Assembly (NCBI GenBank): GCA_023078685.1
Contig: JALGAS010000004.1
Span: forward strand, 5,270,001 to 5,334,000
Direction: 5' to 3'
Source of the DNA: Neopestalotiopsis rosae
Lineage: Eukaryota > Ascomycota > Sordariomycetes > Amphisphaeriales > Sporocadaceae
DNA length: 64,000 nucleotides
In this document: positions 15,093 through 26,622 of the stretch, piece by piece
Layout of the letters: every line of letters starts with the position of its first letter
Position numbering within the stretch: the stretch's first letter is position 1
Notes under the pieces: generated by a model
What the model was told of the DNA's origin: nothing
Database searches by the model: none
The model's input: only the letters and a program-made list of their open reading frames with translations
Program-made: the position numbers and the translations under genes

Positions 15093-15361
15093 TTGTGCAC
15101 AGTAGCATTTTTTAGACTGTTTGTTGCTGCATCGATACCAATTGTGTTTGTATTCGGAGTCTGGAGTGTCTACTATAGGAGCATGCTCTTTCAATAAAAA
15201 TCTATTCTTATGCAGGCTCAAATGCAATAATGCATCAAGCTTTTTCAACCGAAAACCACTGCTTCGGAAAGAGTTCTTATCTGATGTAATTGAAATTTGA
15301 ACAAGTGAGAAAAAAAAAAAGATATGTATTCTTCTTCGGGATCCAAAAAGGCAAAACGAAT

Positions 15362-15453
15362 GCCCACTGGCGGAATTGAACCGCCGACTTTCGCATGTCG
15401 CATATACCAACTAGGGTTACAAGTGCGACGCAATACCACTATGCCAAGCGGGC
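15362..15453 (-). tRNA. tRNA-Thr(TGT) with 21-nt intron
   Basis: On the minus strand the acceptor GCCCGCT pairs with AGTGGGC (one G-T). The D-arm is GCATAGTGGTATTGC, the anticodon stem TCGCA pairs with TGCGA, and the anticodon is TGT in loop CTTGTA. The intron (21 nt) sits at the canonical place one base 3' of the anticodon. The T-arm GGCGG-TTCAATT-CCGCC is perfect and the variable loop AAGTC is 5 nt. TGCGA occurs twice: only the second copy (outside the intron) gives a normal variable loop. A TTTT/TTTTT pol III stop follows the 3' end (RC of 15340-15358). The spliced tRNA is 71 nt before CCA addition. Confidence 0.9.
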
Positions 15454-16517
15454 GTTGAGAAAATTGTAGCTTATCTCAAATAATAACTACTCACTAGCTC
15501 TGGGGCAAAGCTTAGCGCCCCACTTACTAGAGCACGACTTAGTAGTATTTTGCACTTCAAAGAGTACTGATCATATTTCAGGAATTATACATTTTAAAGA
15601 TGAAGATTTTATTTTTACAAATATCGAGGTTTCCTGACTACTCAAGTGCGTTAGAAAATTCTGCCGAGGGTCATCCTTGGTTCCAAAGACTACCTCGAAC
15701 CGCAAAACTGGTGGCCAGAGTTGGTGGCATCGTGCATGGTCACTCACGACTTTAGGACCAAGAGAGCTTGCGCTCGAATTTTGGTCCATCTATGACTCGA
15801 AAGTTGAATACAAATAACTTCGTCTTGTTTTGAATTTATGATATTCTTGCGGAACAGCAGCCACCGAGTCTTTTTAGGATTTCACTGGTTACTTGCGATG
15901 CGGGAAAAATGTGAAGGATGCCGGGTTCCCTCGCTTCTCATCGAGTTACACCCATGGACAAAGACTTTGAACATGATGCCGGCATTTACAGTCTCTGAAG
16001 CATTGGAACCACTCGGTTCCGTAAATTCAAAATTTTGTTCTTCTGACTCTTTCATCTCCCCTCATTTAGCCTTTTTCACATTGTAGAAGCACGTTCTCTC
16101 TCTCATCTTATATATATGGTCTTGGCGCCTCATGGGGTCAGCCGGATAAAGTAATGCTGCATCAAACCTGGAGAGAGAGTCGCCGCTCCACGATTCGTCA
16201 TGTCCAACGCATCGGAAGCAAGGATGGTGGTGCAATTTTTTATGTACCCCAGATATGTACCCCAGAAAAACAATTGTGAGATGGAGTGTACTATGCCACA
16301 TGGTATATGCCGAATGCCCGCTCTGAACGGTCATATGGAAAGGCTTTTTGACGAGACTGGGAAATAATGAGCCCGCATTAGCCACACGAGAGACAAAAAG
16401 GAAAGGAGTAAAGGGGCTCGTTTGTAGGACTCAATTCTTCGCACAGAGAGAAAACTCTTTGGAACGGCGATCCTGACTAACATCATCAACCGCAGACAGC
16501 AATACCAGCAAAGAACA
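15454..16517. promoter_or_regulatory. Intergenic, upstream of dioxygenase-like gene
   Basis: No gene seen. The sequence is fairly AT-rich around 15480-15620. Two nearly adjacent copies of ATATGTACCCCAGA-like sequence lie at about 16238-16267. The last 200 bp are the presumed promoter and leader of the next gene. Confidence 0.4.
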
Positions 16518-17769
16518 ATGCTTCTGAATACACTCATATTCGCGGCCCTGTCGCTAGGTCCCTTGACGACCGCCCACCCAGGCGAGACGTTCAACAAGCG
16601 GGCGCACATGGAAGAGCTTGCCAATGCGCACGCCGTGGCCGACGTCAACGCGCGGGCCCTCGAGGCTTGCCAGAGCCGACCCGACGTCAAGGAGCGGCGG
16701 GAGCGCGCCGTGGCGCGGAGGGCCGCGACGTTTGAGCGTCTTCGTCGGGAGAGGGGACTGCAGGACGGTATGTGCTTATCCCTGAGCTGTGGGACTCTTG
16801 TCCTCACGAGCATTTCTCTGAGGAATGTGTCAAAAGACTGACTGGGAGAACAGAATCCTTCCTCCATCGGCGCGACGCCGCTTCGCTGCGCCAGTATATG
16901 GCCAAGAGCCACGACAAGAGCAGCCTCAAGTACACCAAGGACACGCCCATCTCAGAGCTCTTTGGCGCCAATGCGAGCTGCGTCCTGACGCCCGACAATG
17001 CCAACGGCCCTTACTTTGTCTACCAGGAGCAGATCCGCAGCAACGTGGTCGAGGACGTCAAGGGCGTGCCCATGCACTTGGAGCTACAGTTTATTGACGT
17101 CAATACCTGCAAACCTGCCAACGTCTTGATTGATATCTGGTCATGGTGAGATTTTCTTCATGTATATTCACACTTTTCTTTGGAGAATCACCCACTAAAT
17201 CTACAACGACTACAAGCAACTCTCAAGGCGTCTACAGCGGCGTCAGCGCCGCCGGCGAGGGCGGCCTGGGCACGACGTACCTCCGCGGCGTGCAGCCCAC
17301 GGACAAGGACGGCGTCGTGAATTTCGACACGCTCTTCCCAGGCCACTACTCCGGTCGCGCGACGCACGAGCACATCATCGCGCACGTCGGCTCCCAGGTC
17401 CTGGCCAACGGCACCTATACGGGCGGCCAGGTGGCACACCTGAGCCAGCTCTTCTTTGACCAGAGCCTGATCGACAGCATCGAGGCCACGAGCCCCTACA
17501 GCACCAACCGCATCGCGCGCACCAGCAACGCCGCCGATGGCTTCACGGGCTACGCCGCCAGCCCCAACTATGATCCCTTTCCCAACTATGCCATGCTCGG
17601 CAGCGGTGTTGCTGGGGGTCTATTTGTCTGGGCTGAGATGGGTATCAATACCTCATCTAATTGGGATTACTATGCCCCCTATGCCAGTACCTGGAAGGAA
17701 GGCGGCGGGTACAATAATCCCAAGTTCAATATGATGGTGGTGGCGACTCCGCCGCCGACGCATGGGTGA
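16518..17769 (+). CDS. Secreted intradiol-dioxygenase-like protein
   Basis: Three exons, 16518-16767, 16854-17145 and 17217-17769, give 364 residues. Residues 1-19 are a clear signal peptide (MLLNTLIFAALSLGPLTTAH). The core matches fungal extracellular proteins with an intradiol ring-cleavage dioxygenase fold: CVLTPDNANGPYFV, the strand DVNTCKPANVLIDIWS joined across intron 2 to CNSQGVYSGV, and FPGHYSGRATHEHIIAH. Intradiol enzymes use two Tyr and two His to bind Fe(III). Candidate ligands here are the Tyr of GPYFV, the Tyr of GHYSGR and the two His of THEH. Such proteins would cleave catechol-type rings in lignin or plant phenolics, but activity of the secreted group is not settled. It sits 1.1 kb upstream of a secreted tyrosinase on the same strand, so the pair may act on phenolics together (inference). 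Confidence 0.9.
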
Positions 17770-18902
17770 GAGAGTACATGAGGCATCGGATGGGTTGAGC
17801 TGGCTCGCTGTTTACTATTACTTCTGAAGAGGGATGGAGATTTCTCATTTTTGATGGAGAACATGTTTGCAGTTATCATGAGAAATACGTACTAAAACTA
17901 TAACTCTGGGATATGATTCACAAAACTTCAATCTTCACACAAACACGGCAATAGCTTCAATTTGTTTCCATGGATAGCTCTCACAGTTCCAACTTACACA
18001 ATTTTATAACAAGCTGTAAAGACTATGAAAAGGAAAGCTTGACTACGCAATCACGCTTGTTTCGCTGAGTAACGAATTGTCGAAATCCATGAACGATCGT
18101 TATTCGTAAAACATACAGAGTCAAGCAAAATTGAGCTGCCGTGAGACTCATTGACTGCCGAGTGCTTGGGACGGCAAGTTGTGTAAAAAGCATGGCAACT
18201 TTCGCCATCAATCTCACTCATCGCGCCACCGCTATTCGAACCAATCGATGATTTGATATGTATAGTGCGGAGTTTTCGTATGTTTCGAAATAATGGATTC
18301 AACCTGCCGAACATGAATAGTAGTCTTGGCAAATTTAAAATCTTCAGTCAGAAGATGGAATTCATATAGTCGTATCCAGTGCAGGAAGACGGTGAGGGCC
18401 CAGGGGTCTCATGTCACGTAACGCCTTATTTGCTTTCAAGAGTATTATTGGAGCAGATATTCCTGGCCCGTCTACGTACGCCTCATTTGACAAGTAAGCC
18501 GGGTAATTATGACTGTGCCACGGGACGTATTGTGGAAAACATGGTTCCGAGATGACTTCTATCATTCCGCCCCCAAATGCCCAGAACACTTTTGCTCGTC
18601 TATAGACTTTAGCCGTGACAAACAACTGGGTTTGGCTGCAAGCTCCCTATGCGGCCAACCTCGCCTAGAGATTGGATATTCGAGTTGACACATAGATACT
18701 CGCCTGGCGAATGGAGACAACCCATGCCTCTAATTTGCCACAAAGAAACCAGCATGCCTTGACATGATGCTGCGCCACTCCTCTGTATTCAGTATTGTGT
18801 TCTCTATAAGTGGAGCCAAGACTGGTTGAACTTATGCCAACTGTTTGGTCTGCTCACCAAACTCAACCAACACGATCAAGTGGGCAGTAAACGTTTCCAG
18901 CC
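17770..18902. promoter_or_regulatory. Intergenic, dioxygenase-like gene to tyrosinase
   Basis: No supported gene. An 87-codon minus-strand frame (18362-18625) reads smoothly but has no recognisable motif and no extension. The sequence just before 18903 should be the tyrosinase promoter; TATA-like TCTATAAGTGG lies near 18803-18813, about 90 bp before the ATG. Confidence 0.4.
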
Positions 18903-20485
18903 ATGTCTCGTCTTGCCAGTATTGCACTTGTTGTCTTGCAGCTTTTGCTGCTCTCCAGCTTCGTCAGTGCGGATGCTGTATTGGATCTCTGGACAAAGGG
19001 GCAGCCATCACTTGATGCTCAACTCGCAAAGTCGACAACTTGCTCAAAGGACAAGCTGCAGATTCGCAAGGAGTGGTAAGGCTTATGCTTCTTCTTTCCT
19101 TTTCAAATACTTGAAGCTACGATACTGCGGATTTATTTTGCTAACTCGGTGCACTTCAAGGGGAGATCTCACCGACACTGAAAAGTCCAGCTACATCAAC
19201 GCGGTACTATGCCTGACCAAGAAGCCGTCGCAACTGGACCAGACCCAGTACCCCGGAGCCAAGACTCGTTACGATGACTTTGTGGCGGTTCATATGAATC
19301 AGACTCTCAGTATACATGGTACAGTAAGGACAGACGGATATTTCTATCTGTTTCCTTCTCACGCGTCATGACTGATATTACTTAAAGGGTAGCTTCCTCT
19401 CATGGCATCGATACTATACTTGGTCGTATGAGCAGGCGCTAAAGAATGAGTGTGGCTACAATGGAACCCAGCCGGTGAGGTCCATGCATCAGAACAAGTG
19501 CTATTTGTACAATTCGTATTGATCTTGTTGTAGTACTGGAACTGGGGACGTTGGGCTGCTGACCCCGAGTCATCGCCAATCTTTGACGGTTCTGCGCTGA
19601 GTATGAGTGGAAACGGAGAGAAAACCTCGCACACTGGTCAAATTGTGACTGGCAATGGCGGTGGCTGTATTACATCTGGTCCTTTCAAGAAGTGAGTTTC
19701 TCTTCTTTAGTTGATAGTGTCCACATCGCTGACCAGCCACTAGCATGACGGTAAATTTAGGGTAAGACAAACTTGTTCTTATTGTATGATTACAACAGAA
19801 AATATCATTGCTGACATGAAGGCCAATACCAAGGCCCATGAGCCCGGCCATATCGCCAGCGCCCACCAAGAACTCGAGGGCCGACGGCATGGGCTACAAC
19901 CCCCGCTGCCTCCGGCGCGACATCAGCAACAAGCTGTCCTCGCAGTACTCGCGGACCGAGGACATTGTCAAGCTCATTACCGGGAGCACGGCGATTGGCA
20001 CTTTCCAAAACACCATGCAGAGCACCGCGCCCATCAATGTCCACGTTGCCGGCCACTTTACCATTAATGGTGACCCTGGCGGCGACTTTTACATTTCACC
20101 TGGGGACCCGGCTTTTTGTGAGTGTTCTCTCATTCCTTTTGCGCTTGTCCGTGGGAACAAACCATATCTGACCAACATTGCGTATCCTGCAGGGCTCCAC
20201 CACGCCATGATTGATCGGACCTGGGCCATCTGGCAGCTTCAAGATTTTGCCAATCGCCAACAAGTTATCGCGGTAAGCCACTGACATCTATCTCAGCTCA
20301 AACCTTTGTTCTTGTGGACTTAAACTCTGACGCCTCTCAAACAGGGTGGATCCTCCATGATGGGCGGCGGCAAGGCGCAGAGCTTGGACGACGTGATTAA
20401 CCTGTACGCGGTGAACTCCAAGACGTACAAGATTCGCGAGTTGGTTAGCTTGGTGGACGGGCCGTTTTGCTACTACTATGCATGA
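18903..20485 (+). CDS. Secreted tyrosinase (type-3 copper phenol oxidase)
   Basis: Eight exons: 18903-19075, 19161-19323, 19388-19474, 19534-19691, 19744-19761 (18 nt), 19822-20117, 20193-20272, 20345-20485, giving 371 residues. A signal peptide (MSRLASIALVVLQLLLLSSFVSA) starts the protein. CuA ligands are His102 (VAVH), His110 (SIHG) and His119 (SFLSWHRYYTWSYE). CuB ligands are His274 and His278 (NVHVAGH) plus a His in FWLHHAMID (about 301/302). Tyrosinases hydroxylate monophenols and oxidise diphenols to quinones. This short secreted form lacks the long C-terminal lid domain of intracellular melanin tyrosinases and ends in FCYYYA. The 18-nt fifth exon restores the frame between GPFKN and NLGPIPRP. 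Every copper site is intact, so it should be active. Confidence 0.93.
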
Positions 20486-22237
20486 TAAGCGAGAGTGTGT
20501 GTGCGTCTCGATGTTTCTTGCAAGTTGGTGGGAAATTGTCTAAACTCTCTTTCATGGTCTAGCGCAATCAATTGAATTGCGTCTTTATTTGTATGTTTCA
20601 TGTTTCAACAGTGACAGATATGCGCATCGAGTGAAATGAGCGGCCGACATTGCGCCGTTGTTATAGAATCAAGGTGAGCGTTAGTGGAGGTAAGATGGAT
20701 AAGAGGTAAAACATGAAGTGGCTTGGACTATGGCAGCTAAAGACCTGCACTATTGGGGTCTGTAGCGACGCCAACCACGACAAAGGCTCAGGTGCCGTAT
20801 ATCTGCATTGGGCAATCGCGAATAGGCTGGTCAGGCATGGGCATTTCCCCGCGACAACGAGCCAAGGAGTAAATAGTTGTTTAGACAAGCTTCTTTCCAT
20901 GCATATGAATCCCAAGAATAAAATGAAACATATTTACTAGCACATAGAAAAACCCATCTCGGGGTTCATAGAGAAGGGGGGGATCACGCAGGTGTTGAGG
21001 TGATGGCGGACATTAGCGCCATTGAGAGATGCAATGCTGGAGCCAAGACTAAGCACCCAATGACCCAATGTAGATTCCTGCAGTTGCAAGGCCTTTTCGA
21101 AAGAATGGCAGCAGCAGCAGCCTTCCAAAATATTGCTTGCGACGGGGAAATGACAAAAGGAAGCAGGTTCCTTGTATGGCAATACAATATGTCGGTTGCT
21201 GAGTGTCAAGCTGTGAAGAAAGTTACAGAAATGATATGATCAATTGACGAGTGATTGTACAATTGGAAGCCTTGGCCGACATATTCAATCTGGACATGAT
21301 CAATGACGTTTCTAGCTCGAGCTATCAATTGCCAATTAGTGGTAGACAATTAGACTGTGGGACTACAGCCGAGGGAATCTAGCTTGGAATATCCTACGGC
21401 CAGTATTTGAACTTGACGTCGGGTAGTTGAACTCTGCGCAAAAGGGTTAGGTTAGTCGGATTGGCTATAGATAGCATCCATCTTGGTTGCGACGCAAATG
21501 CCGGGCGGGAAAATGCGCCAGACGTTGCCGGAAGAGCTGACCGAGCCGGCATCAATTTATAGAAGAGAGAATCTCAACAAATGGTGACAATCACGTAAAA
21601 TTATTGGTATTTGCAAGAACAGTGCTTCGGTGTATATCATGATGCGCCGTGATCAAAAGATTCGGCCAATTGATGGTTCCCACAGGATTGTCCCGACAGC
21701 GAATTGAAGCAACAGGGTTCATGAATCGAATCATTCGTGCCTGGCATGGAAGAAGCGCAACCGATCTTAGGTGGGATGGATCTGGCCCGTGAGATGCGAG
21801 AAGGAAGCGAAAATCCGGGGTCTGTTGGGGGTCTCAGCGGGCTAAGATCTCGGCGTGGCCCCAGCTGCGACCTCCGAGCTGATTAAGCATTGCGCTAAAC
21901 CCCTTTGAGAGCCAGGGGCGGCTCCCCAACTCGGCCTAGTCCATTCGCAGCTCCACTCGTTTCGACTTCACGCGTTCTGGCACCTTTTCGCCCTCAACCT
22001 CTCAACGTCCCCTCACTGAATCATTGCGCCTTCTGCCATCTTGCAAGTGCCTAAAACGCGTTTCCGAGTTCGGTGGTCTGTTCACTTTTGCGAAACGACC
22101 CCCGAAGACGCCTCTCCGATGCCTGTTCAGTCGCACAAGCCGCACCTGGAGCAACTTCGTCGCCTTGATGCGACGCGCTGATTAGGGATCCATCCATCCT
22201 CATCAACCGCAGCTCATCGCATTCATCTGGCTTCATC
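20486..22237. promoter_or_regulatory. Intergenic, tyrosinase to nto1
   Basis: About 1.75 kb with no credible gene. From about 21880 the + strand becomes C/T-rich, as in a housekeeping fungal promoter and 5' leader. Confidence 0.45.
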
Positions 22238-25200
22238 ATGGCGCCGAGCCCCAGGACGCCGCGTGCGGCCGCGACTAGCAGTCGTCCAAGCCGCCAAAAG
22301 GCCTCTCTCCTACCTCCCCAGTCACGCTTGCGCGAACGCGATGTCGCGGCAGGAGGTGCGACAGAGCCACCTCCAAAACGAAGACGGTATGTTCCAGGAG
22401 GACCTGGTGGTGGTGGGCGATGGACTGAACAAGATAACAACAGCGATAATTCTGGTCGCCGGACAAGCACTGGACCTTCCACCAACCCCCGCCCCCGAGT
22501 GCGCCGGAACTCCTCCGCCGTGAGCGCTACGCCCGTTTACCCCCGAAGAGAACGCAGCACACGCATACGAACCGCTACGACGAGATTGGAACAACCCGAT
22601 GACGAGATGCAAATCAGCTCTGCCGCCGCGGTGGCTGCTGCTGTAGTCCAGAGCGAGGGGTACAAGCCAAGAGAAGAGCGGGGATGGGAGGAGTTCCACC
22701 CAAACCTCGAAATTGACACATCCTTTGTCGTCTTTCAAGCAGATGATGTGGATGGGACTGCAAAATCACTCCCAGGGACCCCTCTAGTATTCACTGGTGC
22801 ACACGCCGACAACAAGCGTGGAAGCCCGATCAAGGATGCAAACGTGGCCTCTGCTAACGGTGCAGACGCAGCCTCGTCGCAGACCAACGGGGCATCAACT
22901 TCCGCCGCAGATGCCTTACCCGGAACACCGACAAGACGGCGCTCCAATCGTCCTAGAGATTCGTATTTCCCATTCCGCCAAGAAATGGGGACAACCCCAA
23001 AGACGCCCAAAGTCTTGCCCATATACAACCAAACACCCAAAGAGCGGTTGGATTTGAGACAACCACAATATCGAAAGACGGACAGAATTCTGCTATTTGA
23101 GAGTAAAAAGTTTGGCCAGGCTAAATATGTTGACAAGGCAATGATGAATGTCGGATACCAGGAGAGCGACAACTTCATTCGCGACGATCAAAAGCTGATC
23201 AAAGCCTCGGACGCCAACATCGAAGATGAGGCCGACAGTCCTGCCACAAAGACGGATAACGAGGCTTCATCGCATAGTCACGCCTTGGGCCGCGTTGAGT
23301 ATGACATGGACGAACAAGACGACATGTGGTTAGAAGCCTACAACGAGTACCGCACATCGCAAGGATGGAGCACTGTAACCCGCGAACATTTCGAGATTAC
23401 CATGACCAAGATCGAAAAGGAATGGCACGCACTGGAGAAGAGAATACCCAAGCCAAACCCAAAGCCGCCGCAAACACATCGCCCGCGGTCTAGCTCGGCT
23501 GCGGCCGTTAATGGTGAGCCGCAGGCGGGCGAAGAACAAGACAGCAAATGCGCAATTTGCGACGACGGGGACTGTGAAAATACGAATGCCATTGTGTTTT
23601 GCGATGGCTGCGACTTAGCGGTCCACCAAGAGTGTTATGGTGTGCCCTTCATTCCCGAAGGACAATGGCTTTGTCGGAAATGCCAGCTTATTGGACGTGG
23701 CATTCCGGTAAGATACTCTCTCCGATTCTGTGCACTATAAAACAATTGCTAACCTTGCTCTGTAGACTTGCATTTTCTGTCCCAATTCGGATGGCGCTTT
23801 CAAGCAGACAAACTCGTCTAAATGGGCCCATTTGCTCTGTGCAATGTGGATCCCCGAAGTCAGCCTTGGCAACCATACTTTCATGGAACCAGTCATGGAC
23901 GTGGAAAAGGTGCCCAAGAGTCGATGGAAATTGACTTGTTATATCTGCCAACAGCAGATGGGAGCATGTATCCAATGTGGCAATAAATCCTGCTACCAGG
24001 CATTTCATGTCACTTGTGCGCGACGCGCAAAACTCTTCTTGCGAATGAAGAACAGCTCTGGTGCTCTCGACGTGCTCGATGGCAGCACAAATCTTAAAGC
24101 CCTGTGCGACAAGCACTGTCCATCCGAGTATGCGAAAGAAAATGGCGTGTCGAGGGCGACGAGGCGCGCAAAGAAGTTCTACAAGAAGACGATGCGGGAT
24201 CGCATCTGGGCCAATACTCAAGCAGCAGCGTTATCACTGGCCGCAACACATCGCAACGCCTTAATGGAGCACCCAGCAGACGAGTCGCAAATGACTGGGG
24301 CCAAAGTCTCGGCTGTCCTGGGTGACGTCAAAAAGAATCAACCAGGCAAGTCGGTCTGGAAACTACCATCGGGTGCCCCAATCATCCCGCAGGCTGTGTT
24401 TGATATTGTTGATCAGTCCTTGGCCAAGTTCTCGATACTTAAAAGGAGAGAATTTGTCAGCGATGCTTCTCGCTACTGGACGCTCAAGCGCGAGATGCGA
24501 CGTGGCGCTGCCCTACTCAAGCGCCTGCAACTTCAAATGGAGACATTCTCTTCCATGGAGCTCACTCGTCGCAACTTTGCGGCCATGGGACCTTCGGGCA
24601 AGACTCGCTTGTCCAGGCGCATCGAGTTTGCCGAGACCCTCATCAAAGACTTGGAGCAGCTCCAGGTCTTGTCTGAAGAAGCCGTCAAGCGCGAAGAGAA
24701 GAAGCTTGAAGAAGCTCTGTTGATGCAGGGTTTTGTCGACACGGTGTATTTTCCGATACACAAGACCTTCCCTGAAGTCATGGTCAAAGTGTTCAAGTCA
24801 GTATTCGCCCTATTCCTCCCTGCCGCCATATATCGTGCTAACTAAGTCTTCAGATTTGATGATGGCAAGAACGTTTTCAAGGAAGGACTCTTGAAAATTC
24901 AGGATAAGGTCGATGATAGATTCTACACCACCACTGAACCCTTTGCTCAAGCCCTCTGCCAAGTCGTCCATGACGGTATCAACAAGGAATGGGAGTCTGA
25001 GCCCGAGGTCCAGCCCAAGCTGGAAAGTGTCGTTGCTCCACTCACCAAAGTGGACTACTCTGACATTCGAGAACGCAAGAAGTTGGGCAAGAGGATCTTG
25101 AAAGGTGTCCAGCCATTGCTGGAATCAGCTCTAAAGCTCGAGTCTCGCATCACTAATAAGCCATTTGAAGACCTCAAGCAAGAGCTTGGCGACCTGATTG

Positions 25201-25946
25201 AGGCCAGCTTTGGAGTACAACCACTCCCAAATGCTGCAGAAGATTCGCAGCAAAGCAAAGACGTCATCATGGTCGATGCCGCAGAGATCACTGTTGCTCC
25301 TCCTGAGGAGGAGGAAGAGGACGCTGAACACGAAATAGACGAACAAGTCGATATAGTAATGACGGAACCACTGGAAGAGGGTTCAGAGGATCTCGATAAG
25401 AATCAAGAAGGGCGCAGCATCGAGGTCAGCACTTTGGGAACCGGAGAGTCTGGCATTGTCGCTGAACCCGTTCCTGAACCTTCAGCGGGTGCTGGCATCG
25501 ACAAGGACGAGTCCATGGCCGAAGGCGTTAAAAGCGGCAATGCACCTGACACGCCGCCTGCTACAAACGGCTACGTGGCTGCAGCTCCATCAACACTGCC
25601 GGGACCTCCCACCCCTCCTCAGTCAAATGGAAGTCTATCTCAGGAACAAGTCAATATCCTGACAGATGGCGGTGTCCCGTGGTATCTGAAGGAGTTCGAA
25701 CCCATAGGCACGTCTGCAGTGGCTCAACCCGTTACGGGCGGGGAGGTGCTGCGTAGTCACAGCGAGGCGCTTACAGAGATGGACGAAGACGAACTCAAGG
25801 GACTCGGCGTCGACTTCCCCAGCACTTCAAACAGGGCAGTATCGCCCGTCAGTACCTCGACTGTCGAGCAAGCAGTCATCGGGTCTGCCAAGAAATCCAC
25901 CAAGTCCAAGAAGCGAAAGCCGACAACATACCGGGGACGGAGATGA
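22238..25946 (+). CDS. nto1: PHD-finger protein Nto1, NuA3 acetyltransferase subunit
   Basis: Three exons, 22238-23707, 23766-24796 and 24854-25946, give 1197 residues. Order: disordered N-terminus; an EPL1/BRPF-type scaffold segment (about 270-420, with DMDEQDDMWLEAYNEYR); PHD finger 1 (about 436-484, CAICDDGDCEN through HQECYG and CRKCQ); a zinc knuckle and extended PHD 2 (about 491-630, CIFCPNSDG through CGNKSCYQAFHVTCARR); a helical region; an acidic C-terminus ending in a basic KKRKP stretch. The PHD-knuckle-PHD cassette is the mark of yeast Nto1 and animal BRPF proteins, which anchor MYST acetyltransferases to methylated H3. No bromodomain or PWWP is visible, as in yeast Nto1. Intron 1 separates the two PHD fingers exactly. 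Expected in the nucleus. Confidence 0.92.
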
Positions 25947-26622
25947 ATTGCCTGTATAAAATATCCTTTGCGAACTGAGTTTCTCTCACACATTTTTTTT
26001 CTGTCGTGTTTTATTCTTACCCCTTGGGAAGCGTACAAGCGTGTACTGGGCCATAGAAAGGTGGTTTCCTCAGTGGTAGTATGGAGTTCAGAAGGGGTTT
26101 GCGCACACATCAATGGCTTTGACATTTTTGCCTGCATACCCCCTCAGGCCGGCGTTTTCAAGGGGAAATCCATGGGCTGTGGCAAACTGGCCCTTTTGTT
26201 TGCAATTGGCTCAAAAACGTGTGTTTTCTTGATACTTATAATACGATAACAATTATCAACGTCGACAAAATGAGATGCAGCTTGAAGAAAGTGAATAAAG
26301 AAAATGTGGGAAAGTGTGAAAATGGGTCTTGAAGTTGCATGGATCTTACTGGTGCAAGTGCCGAGATGCTGCAACAAATCTGTTGGTTCCTTACGTGGAG
26401 AACACGCCCTGTTGGCAAGCAAATTGGTGCATTGCGTCTCGACTCCAGGTTTGACAATACCAATAGCCCCCATAATTATCTCTGAGGTTTTTGCCTCCAC
26501 TGAACACTTGAATCTCGAACTTTGCCCATCGCGCAATATACTACTGAGCAAAGATAAACCGCAAGATTCACAAGCCATCTATTCTAATACTTCCCGCATC
26601 TAGTTCAAGTCTATCAATCAAG
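25947..26622. promoter_or_regulatory. Intergenic, nto1 to hydrolase gene
   Basis: No gene seen. AT-rich at 26225-26310; the right end is the presumed promoter of the next gene. Confidence 0.4.

Noticed and set aside
18362..18625. 87-codon minus-strand frame upstream of the tyrosinase gene
   Set aside because: Protein-like in places but with no recognisable family. It could be a fragment; not enough to call.
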